Assembly: GCA_948144175.1 (NCBI GenBank)
Contig: CANXME010002068.1
Coordinates: 1,798,001-1,862,000, forward strand
Reading direction: 5' to 3'
From: Closterium sp. NIES-65
Taxonomy: Eukaryota; Streptophyta; Zygnematophyceae; Desmidiales; Closteriaceae
DNA length: 64,000 nucleotides
Below are positions 46,269-57,542 of the stretch, in pieces. Both the position numbers and the translations under genes were made by a program. The notes below the pieces were generated by a model. The model had not been told where the DNA came from. It made no database searches and saw only the letters and a list, made by a program, of their open reading frames with translations. Every line of letters starts with the position of its first letter. The first letter of the stretch is position 1.

Positions 46269-46615
46269 AGCTGCGGTCTACATACTAAAATGGTTTTTCC
46301 AGGGTAATCTATGTGCACACCCTTTCGCGCTTGATGATTGAAGAGCGAAGTGTATTTTTTTCCAAAACACCAGTGCGAGAAATTCAAACGCCGCTTACGA
46401 GGCCTAACAATTCCGTGAGTGAGTTTGCTTGGGGGCTCAAATCCGCGGAAAGGCGGAGATTTCTGCACCCTACACAAACAACCAAGCGTAAAAAATTCTG
46501 TGCTCATCCCCCTCCTTCCTTCCGCCTAGATTATTTGTTTCTCCGACGTGACAGTGCTACCTTGCTTTCAAGTGATAAACCAGGGCCTGTCCCTCGAAAT
46601 ATGTAGATCGCAACT
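46269..46615 (+). mobile_element. 347 bp MITE with TTAA target duplication
   Basis: Flanked by TTAA at 46265-46268 and 46616-46619. Terminal inverted repeats are AGCTGCGGTCTACATACT (left) and AGTTGCGATCTACATATT (right, reversed), with three mismatches in 18. Comparison with the same RT site in element H (about 27247-27268) shows an empty site of equal length containing a single four-base target. No coding capacity. The TTAA target points to a piggyBac-type or other TTAA-targeting transposase supplied in trans. The strand is arbitrary. Confidence 0.85.
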
Positions 46616-46749
46616 TTAAGTGCTTCGGCTTCCGGTACTCCTTGCCACAGTCCACTCCTCTGCCTACCGGTCACTCGCTCTCAGCTCCACCTTCAGTCGA
46701 GTCTGTAGAGCCGAGTGGCTTGTATCCAGAGCTGGTGGGCTGCCTCATG

Positions 46750-46882
46750 TGTGAAGAAATGAGGAATGAAGAAGAGAGGAGGTTGCACTAGCAGCAGTTG
46801 GCATACATATAGGAAACCCTAATTGGGTTGTACTCACTATAGAGTACCCCACTGCAGGCTAGACAATTATAACGTTCTGACA
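46750..46882 (-). mobile_element. Solo LTR (133 bp) inside element K
   Basis: TGTCAGAACGTTATAATTG... to ...TTCTTCACA on the minus strand, flanked by TCATG at 46745-46749 and 46883-46887. It carries the short-LTR family core. Confidence 0.88.
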
Positions 46883-48179
46883 TCATGTACCCGATGACCT
46901 GCACTCGACCTGACCTTGCGTACCCCCTTAGCATCCTGGCTCGCTATGTTGCGCCTGGGAGACATCGGCGAGAGCACTGGGAGGCTGCTAAGAGGGTGTT
47001 GCGCTACTTGTGCAGTACATCAGGCATGGGGCTTGGAGGCCAGAGTCAAGTTGTCCTAACTGGTCACACAGACACGTCTTGGGCTGACCACCAAGCTACG
47101 CAGCAGTCGTCACAGGGTTACACGTTCAGCCTTGGCTCCAGTTGTGAAGCTGAGATTTACGCAAGAGCCATGGCTGCACACGAGCTACGCTAGCTCACCT
47201 ACCTGCTGACCGACTTGGGAGAGCGGCCTTGTTCTCCTCTAGTTCTGTACATAGACAATAAGGCAGCTATTGCCTTGTGTCAGGAGCACAGAACGAAGCA
47301 CATCGCTCTACGTTACTTCCTTGCTCGAGAGTTGCTGCAGCGTGGTCAGCTTCGTCTTGCTTACATGGCCACTCAGGCCAACACTGCTAATATATTCACC
47401 AAGGCACTTCAGCCTGGTGATCATCAGCGTTTTTGTACTGTTTTGGGCCTTGTGCATACTTTGCCTCACTTGCTCACTTCGTGACTTTGCTTGTACTATG
47501 ATCTTTATACATATACCTGCATGACTGCACTTGCTACGTTATGATCACTGTACTGTTTGTTCTCTTTTATATAACTCTGCATATGAAGTGGCTTTGTTGT
47601 CATTTGCTTGTGCTGAGAATGTGTGGTGACTTCGTGATCCACACTGAGCTTGCTTTGGTTTTCTTGACTGGTCTTGTGACCACTGGTTCTCCCCCACTTT
47701 GCCTATGGGGGTGTGTCAAACTGTTATAATATGTAGGCTGTAGTGGGGCAGCCCATAAGGGGTACAACCCACATTAGGGTTATACTTGTACCAACTTTCC
47801 ACTAGTTTCATTCATTCTCGTTCTATATTCTAACAACCCACACCACTTGTGCTGTATTTTGGTGAATATGCTATTTTTTTCTATCTCGCAGGCGAGGAGG
47901 AACTACCTATGGTTGTCTGAGCTTGCAGGAAACTGTCAAACTCATATGCTATAGTTTGTGTAGGTTGTAGTGGGGTGGACAATATGGGGTACAACACTTT
48001 TAGGTTTTCCTACTTGTACCCACCTGCTTGCTAGTTCATTCATTCCTCATTTCTTCACATGGTATAGAGCAAGTTCCCTAGTGGGAACGCTTCCTAGGGC
48101 CCACCACTGAAAATCAAAAATATTTTTTCTGACCGGAGCGCCACTCGCCCCTGCCCGAGGCGCGCCCCGTGGGCCGCCC

Positions 48180-48700
48180 TCTCGTCGCGTCCCCTGCCCT
48201 TAGCGGCCTCTCGCGCCCTCCTAGAGGCCCCCCTTAGCGAACCCTCGCCACCCCTAGCGGCCCCGTCGCCACCCTTCGCGGCCCCGTCGCCGCCCCTAGC
48301 GGCCCCGTCGCCGCCCTTCGCGGCCCCGTCGCCGCCCCTAGCGGCCCCGTCGCCACCCTTCGCGGCCCCGTCGCTGCCCCTAGCGGCCCCGTCGCCACCC
48401 TTCGCGACCCCGTCGCCGCCTGTTACGGCCCCGTCGCCGTCCTTCGCGGCCCCGTCGCCGCCCTTCAAGGCCCCTCGCGGCCCCTTCGCGGCCCCGGCGC
48501 CGCCCCTAGCGGCCCCGTCGCCGCCCTTCTTGGCCCCATCACCGCCCTTCGCGGCCCCTTCGCGGCCCTGTCGCCGCCTCTAGCGGCCCCGTCGCCGCCC
48601 CTAGCGGCCCCGTCGCCGCCCTTCGCGGCCCCTCGCGGCCTCTTCTCGGCCCCGTCGCCGCCCTTCATGGCCCCGTCGTCACCCTTCGCGGCCCCTCCTC
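48180..48700 (+). repeat. Leader tandem repeat of element M (GCGGCCCCGTCGCCGCCC unit)
   Basis: About 20-24 bp units, for example AGCGGCCCCGTCGCCGCCCT, repeated with small changes. A CAG/CCG-rich part follows to about 48860. Frames on either strand are repeat artefacts. Confidence 0.85.
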
Positions 48701-49215
48701 GGCTCCTCCGCCACCAGCAGCAGACGCCGCCGCCGCCAGCAGCAGCCGACAGCAGCAGACGCCGCCAACAACAGCGGTGGCCACCACCAGCAGCACTCGT
48801 CGCCGCCGACAGCAGCGACTGCCGCCGCCACTGACAGCAGGAGCTGCCGCCGCGGTCGTGGCTCTGTCCCTGCAGACCCGCCTCGGCCCTGCCCCACCGC
48901 TTGCCGACCCCCTACCTACCAGCCCTGGTGAGAGCACTGCCGAGCCACGCCTGCTACTGCTGCCCCTAGCTTGCTGCCACTGCTGTCATGGCTACCCCTA
49001 GTGTTCTAGTCTTTGATGCTGAGGGTCGGGCTGTTGACTTTGAGGTTTGGGTCGATGATCTACAGCTTTTCCTACAGTGCGATAGGAAGGATGGTCTCTC
49101 CCTGTTCGATCTCACGTCTGGCGCCTCTACTACCCCTGCTGCCGATGCTGACAGCACTGTTCGCTCATAGTGGGCCACACGCGATGATGCTGCCCGTCTT
49201 GCTGTGCGTAGTCAC

Positions 49216-49563
49216 TGTCAGAGGTCCACTGGTGATCCCCGATCGATCCTAGGGAAGGGTTACAGGCACATTTGCCTGGGGGGTTATGGGCGCACTGACC
49301 CGCTACTGAAACAAGCCCTTTTATCCCAATGGTCTAGTGGTTGGGATTCTGAGATGGTATCCAGAGCGAAGGTCTCGGGTTCGAATCCCGGTGTATGCAC
49401 TTCGGGCATCCCAGTGCGGGGGGGTGTCAGAGGTCCACTGGTGATCCCCGATCGATCCTAGGGAAGGGTTACAGGCACATTTGCCTGGGGGGTTATGGGC
49501 GCACTGACCCGCTACTGAAACAAGCCCTTTTATCCCAATGGTCTAGTGGTTGGGATTCTGAGA
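49216..49563 (+). mobile_element. TRIM N: 348 bp miniature LTR element, identical LTRs, tRNA-like boxes
   Basis: Two identical 139 bp direct repeats (49216-49354 and 49425-49563) flank only 70 bp. Target duplication GTCAC at 49211-49215 and 49564-49568, confirmed by the uninterrupted gag sequence in element H. Primer-binding site TGGTATCCAGAGC at 49355. A G run (49418-49424) precedes the second LTR as a polypurine tract. A-box-like TGGTCTAGTGG at 49330-49340, B box GGTTCGAATCC at 49378-49388, TTTT at 49319-49322 and 49528-49531. No coding capacity. Very recent by LTR identity. Confidence 0.95.
49330..49388 (+). promoter_or_regulatory. Candidate split Pol III internal promoter in TRIM N
   Basis: The A-box-like TGGTCTAGTGG (49330-49340) fits the tRNA D-arm consensus and resembles tRNA-Glu/Asp D arms. 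It lies in the last 25 bases of the 5' LTR. The B box GGTTCGAATCC (49378-49388) is a perfect T-arm match within the 70 bp middle. Start-to-start spacing is 48 bp, within the range used by Pol III. The primer-binding site lies between the two boxes. Activity is inferred. Confidence 0.6.
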
Positions 49564-52500
49564 GTCACTTGCCGTCCACTGAGCGCGCGCACTTTAATCA
49601 GTACACAAGAGTGCTAAGACCTTGTACGATGCTATAGTTGCACGCTACTCTTCCCCTGCCACTGCTGCCCTTAGCCGCCTCATGCTGCCGTACTTGTTTC
49701 CTGACCTCGCCGCCGTTCCCACTGCCGCTAACCTCGTTACGCACCTTCGCACTAGTGACACCCGCTACTGCGCTGCGCTTCCTGCTGAGTTCTGCGCCGA
49801 GAACCCCCCCCCCCCCCCCCCCCATGTGCATCACCCTCTACTACATAGTCACCCGGCTCCCTGACTCCCTTCGCTCGGTCAAGGCCCACTTCCTCTCTGT
49901 TTGCCCCACCACACACACCGTTGACCTCCTCGAGGAGCGCCTCCTGGCAGCTGAGAAGAGTATAGTCGCTGTAGGAGCCTCTCGTGCTGACCCTCGTGCC
50001 CCCATCTTTTAGGGGTGCTCCCCCTCCCCCCTTTTGCCCTCTGTTGCCTCTGCTGCTGCCGTCGACTTCGTTGGCACCGAGTCGGTCGGCGCTGCGTCTG
50101 CCCCTAGCGGGCGACGCCGCACCGGCAAGGGCAAGGGGGGCAAGGGCACTGGAGGGGCTGGTCGGGGCGGTGGAGGTGGCGGTGGAGGAGGCGGAGGGAG
50201 TGGGGGTGGTGGTGGGAGTGGTGGCGGGGGTGGGGGCTTCGGTGGCGGCGGTGGAGGTGGAGGCGGCGGCGGCGGTGGCGGTGGGAGCGGAGGTGGAGGC
50301 GGTGGCAAAGGTGGCGGCGGAGGAGGTGGAGCTAGTCGGGGTGGCTCTGCGCAGCGGGGCGGCTTCGGTGGTGGTCAGCGCCAGCAACAGCAGCGCACTC
50401 GTGACACCCCGCCCCCCCAGCAGCTTCGTGAGTGGTACTCTGCGCGTCAGCGGGGTGGGGGTGCTGGTCCTTGTGCCTACGTCCTACGTACCGGCGACCG
50501 CACTGGTGAGCCGTGCGGTGGCCCGCACACCACCCAGCACTGCTTCGGCCGTCTGACGGACGCTTGGCGTCTCGAGTTCCCTGACGCCACTGAGATCCCC
50601 CGCTGGGGCGAGCTGCTGAGGTCGGGGGTTGCTGTCTTTGATCTCGATTATGATGCCATTCTTGCTGCCATGTATGATGTGTCTACTAGTGATGAGGGTG
50701 ACTGTTACCTGTGTGTTCCGCCTGACCCGGGCATTGAGGCTGCTGCTCTAGATGCTGGTGGGGCTGCTGCTCTAGGTGCTAGTGCGTCTGCTGCCCCAGG
50801 TGCTGGTGAGTCTGCTCTCTCAGGTACCACGTCGGCTCCGGCCTTACACACCTTCACCCTTAACTCGGGTGCTTCCCGCTCCTTCTTTTGAGACCGCACC
50901 ACGCTTACGCCGCTTAGTCGGCTGGTTGCGGTCTCCCTGGCGGACCCCTCTGGGGGTCCTGTCCTTGCCCCCTTCTCCACTGTCTTACCTTGTCCGGCAG
51001 CCCCCTTTGGCATCCTGTCACGTCTCTACCTCCCCTCGTTCTCTACGAACTTGGTGAGTGGTGCTGATCTACAGGATGGGGGGGTTGACCAGTTCACTCC
51101 TGCGAGTCAGCGGGTGACCCACTGTACGTGTGCTCGGACGGGCCGACACTTGGCCACGTTTACTCGTCAGCCGGGGTCGAGCCTGTACACACTGACTACT
51201 GAGTCTGGTCAGGTAGCTGCGTCGAGTCAGGTGTTTGCTGCAGCGTCCAGGTCTTGTCTTGAGTCTGCTCCTTGCTCGTGTCGTCTCCTCTCCCACCAGA
51301 CTCTCCTTTGGCACCACCGCCTTGGTCACCCTTCCCTGCCTCGTCTCTGAGGCATTGCCTCCCGTGTCCTTGTCTCTGGTCTCCCCTGGTCCCTCCCTCC
51401 CCTCCCTCCGGGGCCTGCCCCTACCTGCGTTCCCTGCGTCGAGGGGCGGCAGCGCGCCGCCCCTCACTCCTCCGAGTTTCCTCTGACACAGGCTCCCCTG
51501 CAAACTCTTCACATGGACCTGTGGGGCCCCGCCCGCGTCCGTGGCCAGGGTCACGAGCGTTACACCACGGTTTTCCCCTTGCGTAGCAAGGGTGACGTCA
51601 CAAAGGTGTTGATCGACTGGATCCCCGCAGCTCGTCTCCAGCTCAGAGAGAGTTTTGGCTCGGACTTTCCTGTTTTGCGTCTCCACTCTGACAGAGGCGG
51701 GGAGTTTTCCTCTTCCCTTCTGGGAGCCTTCTGTCGTGCACAGGGCATCCGCCAGACCTTCACGCTTCCGGCCTCTCCACTGAAAAATGGGATTGCTGAG
51801 CACCGCATTGGCATGGTCATGGACGTCACTCGTACGTCCATGATCCATGCGGTTGCTCCCCATTTTCTGTGGCCGTTTGCGGTTCAGTACGGAGCGCATC
51901 AGATCAACCTTCAGCCCCGGGTCTCTTTGGCAGAGACCTCCCCCACCTTGCGGTGGACGGGGAAGGTTGGCGATGCGTCTGCGTTTCGTGTCTGGGGATC
52001 TCGGGCGTTTGTCCGCGACTTGTCTGCGGACAAGCTGTCCCCCCGTGCGGTTCCCTGCGTCTTCCTTGGCTTCCCCCCTGATGCGCCTAGTTGGCAGTTT
52101 TACCACCCCACTTGACGCTATATTCTGTCCTCCCAGGACGTCACCTTTGACGAGTCGGTTCCTTACTACCGTCTCTTCCCCTGCCGCACTGTGCCCCTCC
52201 CCCCGCCGCCGCTCTTCCTTGCGCCAGGTCCCCCCCCGGTAGACCCCCTCCCCCCTCAGGGTCCTGCCCCGTCAGGTGTGTCCCAGGTAGACGCAGTCGA
52301 GCCTGTCAAGGTAGCTGTTGACTCTAGTACTGCTAGGGGTGCTGAGCCTGGGGGTGCTGAGTCTGGGGGTGCTGGGCTTGGGAGTGCGTAGCCTGGGGGT
52401 ACGGAGCCTGGGGGTGCAGAGCCTTGGTGTGCGGAGCCTGGGGGTACAGAGCCTGGGGGTGCTGAGCCTGGGGGTGCGGAGCCTTGGGGTGCTGGGTCTG

Positions 52501-55500
52501 CTCGTGTGGTCTCTGGTGGTGCTGGGTTTGGGGCCCCTTCGGGTACTTCGTCGAGGCGGGAGCTACCCTCTCCACAGTAGCTACGTGAGTGGTTTGCCCG
52601 GCGTTGGAGCCGTACTGCTGGAGCTGGAGGTGCTGCTGTTGCTGCTGACCCTGGGGTCGGCACTGGGGTTACTGGAGCCACTGGTCGTAGAGGTGCTCGT
52701 AGTGGTGGTACTGGAGCTATTGGGCCTGGGGGTGCTGCTGAGGCTGCTGGAGCTGACGGTCCTGCTGGAGTTGGTGCTGCTGGAGCTGGAGCTGCTGGAG
52801 CTGCAGCTGCTGGGGGTGTTGGCGCTGGAGGTGCTGCTGGCGCTGGTGCTTCATAGGGTGCTGGAGTTGGCGCTGTTGGAGCTGGAGGTGCTACTGGCGC
52901 TGGTGCTGCCGCTGGGGGTACTGGTGCTGTCCCTGTTGGTTCTGGAGGCGCTGCGCGGCTGCGGCCGTACTTCATTCCGCTCCTTGAGCAGGTTCTTGGT
53001 CTCCCGCCCTCTACTTGTCCTGCTCCTCCCTTAGAGTGTCCACAGCCTGTCCAGTCGCGGTCACAGTTACAGCCCGCCTCCCCCCTGCCTGCTCCTTCTC
53101 CATACACTGGTCCTACAGGAGGTCTTGCTGAGCGTCGTGAGCCTGCGTCTCGCCCTGCGTCGCCTGTTCATGCTGCTCGCACTAGTAGTCGTGCTCTGCG
53201 TCCGCGTCCTCCCGCGGTCCCGGGCACACACCAGATGGCGCTGCGTCCTTCCACTGCTCCTCTGCGTGTCCCGTTGCCGTCTCCTCCAGAGTCCTCTCTT
53301 CCTCTCCTTGCTGACCCGGAGTCTGACTCTCTTCGTGCTGCCAGTTCTACTATCACGCGTTTCCTGGCTACTGTTGTCACTGACCCTTCCTTTGAGTCCA
53401 CTGCTGCGTCTGCCTTGGTTGCTGAGCTTGTCGACTTTGCTGCTCGCTGTCGTCTAGACTACGCTGCTAGTCTTGTTGCTGAGTTTGAGTCTGTCTGTCC
53501 TCCGTCCGTCGAGGGTGAGTGTGCTCTTAGCACGGACGTCCTTGAGGACAGGTAGGAGGAGTTCCAGTGCTTTGCTGCTGCTTTGCCTCATCTCGTGTCC
53601 ACGCTGATTGCCCCTGAGGGAGACCCGGATGCACCAGACATCCCGACTCCTCGATCGTACGCTGAGGCGATCGAGGGTCCCTTCTCCTCTCATTGGCGGT
53701 CAGCCATGGACGCAGAGATGGCTTCCTAGAAGTCCACAGGCACCTACGTCGACGAGGTTCCCCCACCTGGGGCGAACATCGTCAGTGGCATGTGGATTTT
53801 CAGGGTGAAGCAGCCGCCAGGTTCTCCGCCTGTCTTCAAGGCGCGTTACGTGGCTCGAGGCTTCAGTCAGCGGCAGGGAGTTGACTACTTTCAGACCTTC
53901 TCTCCCACCCCGAAGATGACCACTCTTCGGGTGCTGCTGCACATAGCCGCTCAACGCGACTACGAGCTTCACTCTCTTGACTTCAGCACAGCTTTCCTGC
54001 AGGGCAGCGTGCACGAGGAGATCTGGCTGCGCCGCCCACCTGGCTTCACTGGGTCGTTTCCCCCTGGTACCCAGTGGAGCCTCCGATGGCCAGTCTACGG
54101 TCTCTGCCAGGCGCCCCGTGAGTGGCACGACACACTGATGACTACACTTGCGGCTCTTGGGTTTGCTCCTTTTACTGCCGACCCGTCGCTGTTCTTCGCA
54201 CCGACACCTCTTTGCCGCCGTTCTACATCCTCGTGTACGTCGACGACTTGGTCTTTGCCACTGCTGACACTGCTGGACTCGCCCACGTGAATTCCGAGCT
54301 GCAGAAGAGACACACGTGCACAGACCTGGGTGAACTGCGCAGCTACCTTAGCTTGCAGATCACCTGGGACAGAGCACAGCACACCATTACCCTGACTCAG
54401 TCACACATGGTGCAGCAGGTCCTTCAGCGCTTCGACTTCACGTACTCCTCGCCTCAGGCCACTCCTCTGTCTACTCGCCACTCGCTCTCAGCTCTGCCTT
54501 CGGATGAGTCCGTAGAGCCGAGTGGCCCGTACCTAGAGCTTGTTGGCTGCCTCATGTACCTGATGACCTGCACACAACCTGACCTTGCATACCCTCTTAG
54601 CATCTTGGCACGCTATGTTGCTCCTGGGAAACATCGACTAGAGCACATGGCTGCAGCGAAGAGGGTGTTGCGCTACTTGTGCAGTACGTCGGGCATGGGG
54701 CTAGTGCTTGGAGGGCAACGTCCAGTGGTCCTCACAGGTCACGCAGACGCTTCTTGGGCTGACGACCAGGCTACGCAGCGGTCGTCACAGGGTTACACCT
54801 TCAGCCTTGGTTCCGGCTCTGTTTCATGGCGGTCTACCCGCTCGTCTTCTATTCTCGGCTCCAGCTGTGAGGCTGAGATCTACGCGGGGGCCATGGCTGC
54901 ACAGGAGCTACGTTGGCTCATCTACCTGCTGACTGACCTAGGAGAGCCGCCTCGTTCTCCTCCAGTTCTGTACGTAGACAACAAGGTCATGCTGGCCTTG
55001 TGTCGGGAGCACAGACTGGAGCACAGAGCGAAGCACATTGCTCTTCGCTACTTCCTTGCTCGTGAGCTGCAGTTGCGTGGTCAGCTGCGCCTTGCTTACG
55101 TGGCCTCTGAGGCCAACACTGCTGATATCTTTACCAAGGCACTTGCGCCTTGTGATCATCAGCGCTTCTGTACGATGCTAGGTCTTGTGCCTACTTGGCC
55201 TCACTTGCTCACTTCTTGACCTTGCTTGTACTGTGATCTTTCTATACCTACACTTGCTTGTTTACCTTTATATATGATCTTGCATGTGAGCTGGCCTTGT
55301 GGCCTTGAACTTGTGCTCGGAATGTGTGGTGACGTTGTGATCCACCCTGAGTTTGCTTTGTTTTGCTTGACTGGTCTTGTGACCTCTTGTTCTCCCCCAC
55401 TTTGCCTATGGGGGTGTGTCAAACTCATATGCTATAGTCTGTGTAGGCTGTAGTTGGGTAGACCATATGGGGTACAGCACTTTTAGGTTCTCCTACTTGT

Positions 55501-55547
55501 ACCCACCTGCTTGCTAGTTCATTCGTTCCTCATTTTTTCACGGAAAC

Positions 55548-56542
55548 TGTGGTGTTTTGCCAGATTACTGTGGCAATCCTAGCTTCATACAAAGTGACTT
55601 TTGAACATGTTTGGTCGTCGTCGTGCCAGGTTGTTGTAGGATTCCCTGTGATTAGCGAGTGCATTATCGTCCACTGTCACAGAGGGGACTCGTACACGAT
55701 AATGCGGTCGCTGGTGAAGAATGTGATTAGCCTGGAATGGCTGCACCAGCCAGCCATCCTTTTTGTACCAGCCTGATCTTGTTGTTGACATTCGCTTTAC
55801 CTGGCAAAGCACTATGGCGTTACCACATGCGCTTTGGCGTGCTGCTCAGACGCTTAAAAAAAGAATCACAAATCCCACTAATACTCCTGGGAATGTTAGG
55901 AGCTGGTTGTTAGGAGCTCACGTATGCATCGCCGCCATTCCACGCTCACCACACCATGCAGAGAGTTACTTTACACTAGGAGTTGGACTATGTTGGGAAA
56001 GCATGATTGGTAGGTCGCAGCTTCTGGTCGTGTTCTCTCTACTTGCGCATTCATGGTGAAAGTTGGTAAGAGCTTCACTAGCAAAAGTTGGATACAAGGA
56101 TGCAAAAGAGATTGGCAATTGTGACTACATTTGAGACCTAGCAAGCCTAGCAACGGGCAGGTGGACCTGCAGCGTCCACAGGGGCGGCCTGCCAGTGCGG
56201 CAAGTTGACGGCGTTCCAATGCAGCTCGAAGCCGGCTTGCCAACGCGGGAAGTCGACGACCTGCCAACACCTCACCAGCGGGGCTTGCCAACATTGCAGC
56301 CGCAGATGTAAGCGCATGCATGCGTACCTACTTCAGAGGTGCTTAAAGACGTCGTGCATTGCCACGCCCATCACGCAGGTGTGAAATCGGCCACATGCCG
56401 ATAGTTGCGCCTGATATGTCACGTCGACATTGGGATACCAGCTAGTAGGCCGATTTTGCCAAAGCCCCTTGGGCGATGTCTGCGCACCCTCGCACGAATT
56501 CGTTGCCATGGTAACTAAGTCGACCGGGTAATGTACCCGGTG
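55548..56542 (+). other. Apparent host DNA, segment 4
   Basis: No gene assigned. Short frames at 55549-55776 (plus) and 55585-55812 (minus) have no domain I recognise. Near 56060-56100 TTCACTAGCAAAAGTTGGATACAAGG resembles a worn reverse-oriented LTR of the short-LTR family. 56150-56310 contains loosely repeated GGCTTGCCAACGCGG-type segments. Confidence 0.4.
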
Positions 56543-56547
56543 CCCAC

Positions 56548-56801
56548 TGTCGAGAGTATAAGTTAAGTTGAGAGGTAGGGCCTAGGCTTAGGAGCCTAGG
56601 CCCGAGATTAGGTATCGAGTAGGTTTTCTCCTAGGCGAGGTATCGAGTGAGTTGAAGAGGAATTGGAGAATGATGGTGTTTCACTATAGGGTTCGAAGTA
56701 CATATAGCATAGGAAACAAATAGGGTGCACCACCAACCACAGTTTAAATAACTACACTAACTACAAGAGTTATAACAAAACATGACAAATATATTTCGAC
56801 A
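56548..56801 (-). repeat. B-type LTR at the left end of the chimera
   Basis: 254 bp. Shares with the element B LTR the CCTAGGCTTAGGAGCCTAGG palindrome (about 56581-56603) and the GTTTAAATAACTACACTAACTAC block, but is clearly diverged. Confidence 0.8.
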
Positions 56802-57249
56802 CGCCCCCATAATGCTTGTAGGTAGATATGTAGTTACGCCATTCAAAAGAATAGCAAGCAACAGCAGGTACCTCTTCCATCTCCTCACCCTCCTCCTTCC
56901 CCTCCCCCACACTGCTGCAGGAGCAGCAGAGAAGGGGGGGAAGAGAGGAGAGGTGGAGGGACGGCTGCATGTTGCCTCACACCCGCCACCCCGGTACCAC
57001 TCCCCCTGCTCCCCCACATCCTCACACCCTCCCCCCCCAGCGGCAGCTGCAGCGGTGGGACTGAAAGGAGGAGGGGAAGGGAGAGAGTTGACCCCACACT
57101 CCAACACCCGCCACCCCCATACCCTCCTCCCCACGGCTGCAGGGAGACAAAGGAGGAGGGGGGTGGGCGGGAAGAAAGCCGCAGAGCGGCGAAACGGTGT
57201 CGGTGCAGATGGGTCAGGGGCGGCTTCCGGGAGAGCAGGGGCGGAAAGG

Positions 57250-57478
57250 CCCGTCGCGTGCCAGTGCCACGGGGCGCACGACGGGTAGGATAAGAGATAG
57301 GGCCCGATCGTGTGCCTCGGGGCGCACGACGAGCAGGGCACCATCGTGTGCCACGGGGCGCACGATGGGCAGTTGAAGGGCCCCGTCGCGTGCCACGAGG
57401 CGCGCGACGGGCAGAGTAGGAGTCACACGCCCGTGGGCGGGACAAGGTAAAAATCGTCACGCGCCCTAGGCGCGCGAC
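57250..57478 (-). other. Hairpin array in the chimeric element
   Basis: Five inverted repeats in the same order as in element B (4480-4712), for example CCATCGTG/CGCACGATGG near 57340-57369. Several stem positions differ from B. Confidence 0.65.
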
Positions 57479-57542
57479 CGAAAAATCACAGCGGAAGCGT
57501 AGGGCGGGCCCACAGGCCAGGACGTAAGTGGCTCTGATAGCA

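Larger units (their letters stand above)
45012..47480 (+). pseudogene. Element K RT and RNase H parts
   Basis: RT motifs (MDAEMASWKSTCTYVDAVPPPGANIVDGMW type sequence near 45550-45640, ARYVARGF, FSTAFLQGSMHEEIWLRRP, YVDDLVFATA near 46090) and RNase H (HTDTSWADHQATQ, SSCEAEIYARAMAA, KHIALRYFLARELLQ) at about 46890-47430. They are interrupted by the MITE and a solo LTR. Fossil. Confidence 0.82.
34875..47835 (+). mobile_element. Copia LTR retrotransposon K (host of L, a MITE and a solo LTR)
   Basis: LTRs 34875-34997 and 47714-47835, about nine differences by eye. Target duplication ACCCA at 34870-34874 and 47836-47840. Primer-binding site TGGTATCAGACC at 34998, polypurine CTATGGGGGTG before the 3' LTR. 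It holds gag remnant, protease, integrase, spacer, RT and RNase H parts. Copia L (38471-44972), a TTAA-flanked MITE (46269-46615) and a solo LTR (46750-46882) are inserted in it. Old and broken in many places. Confidence 0.9.
48988..55220 (+). pseudogene. Element M gag-pol region
   Basis: Gag starts MATPSVLVFDAEGRAVDFEVW (48988). Gly tract 50150-50340; Cys/His cluster C-X13-C-X3-H-X4-C near 50475-50545; protease motif near 50860. GAG-pre-integrase WHHRLGHPSLPRL near 51310, integrase about 51510-51960. Spacer minisatellite 52330-52960. RT about 53700-54400 (ARYVARGFSQRQGVDYFQTFSP, YVDDLVFATADT), RNase H about 54660-55200 (HADASWADDQATQRSSQGYTF, SSCEAEIYAGAMAAQELRWL). The RT-RNase H part is very close to that of element H. 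Fossil with several breaks. Confidence 0.85.
47934..55542 (+). mobile_element. Copia LTR retrotransposon M (all parts present, broken)
   Basis: LTRs 47934-48059 and 55417-55542, about ten differences by eye. Target duplication GAAAC at 47929-47933 and 55543-55547. Primer-binding site TGGTATAGAGCAAG at 48060, polypurine CTATGGGGGTG before the 3' LTR. A TRIM (49216-49563) is inserted in gag. The coding part has several breaks. The 93 bp between K and M (47841-47933) is host-like. Confidence 0.92.

Noticed and set aside
49323-49400. A tRNA gene or a tRNA-derived SINE at the A/B-box sequence
   Set aside because: The flanking 139 bp direct repeats, primer-binding site, G-rich tract and 5 bp duplications define an LTR miniature element. 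The sequence does not fold as a cloverleaf because the 5' strand pairs locally.
49216-49563. Retrozyme (hammerhead ribozyme in a small LTR element)
   Set aside because: I looked for the CTGANGA...GAAA core on the element strand in both copies. Only CTGAC...CTGAAAC is present, which does not meet the core.
55549-55812. Possible small host gene or exon (plus 55549-55776, minus 55585-55812)
   Set aside because: Short, overlapping on both strands, no recognisable domain; nearby AG-type splice-like sites at 47890 are not enough.
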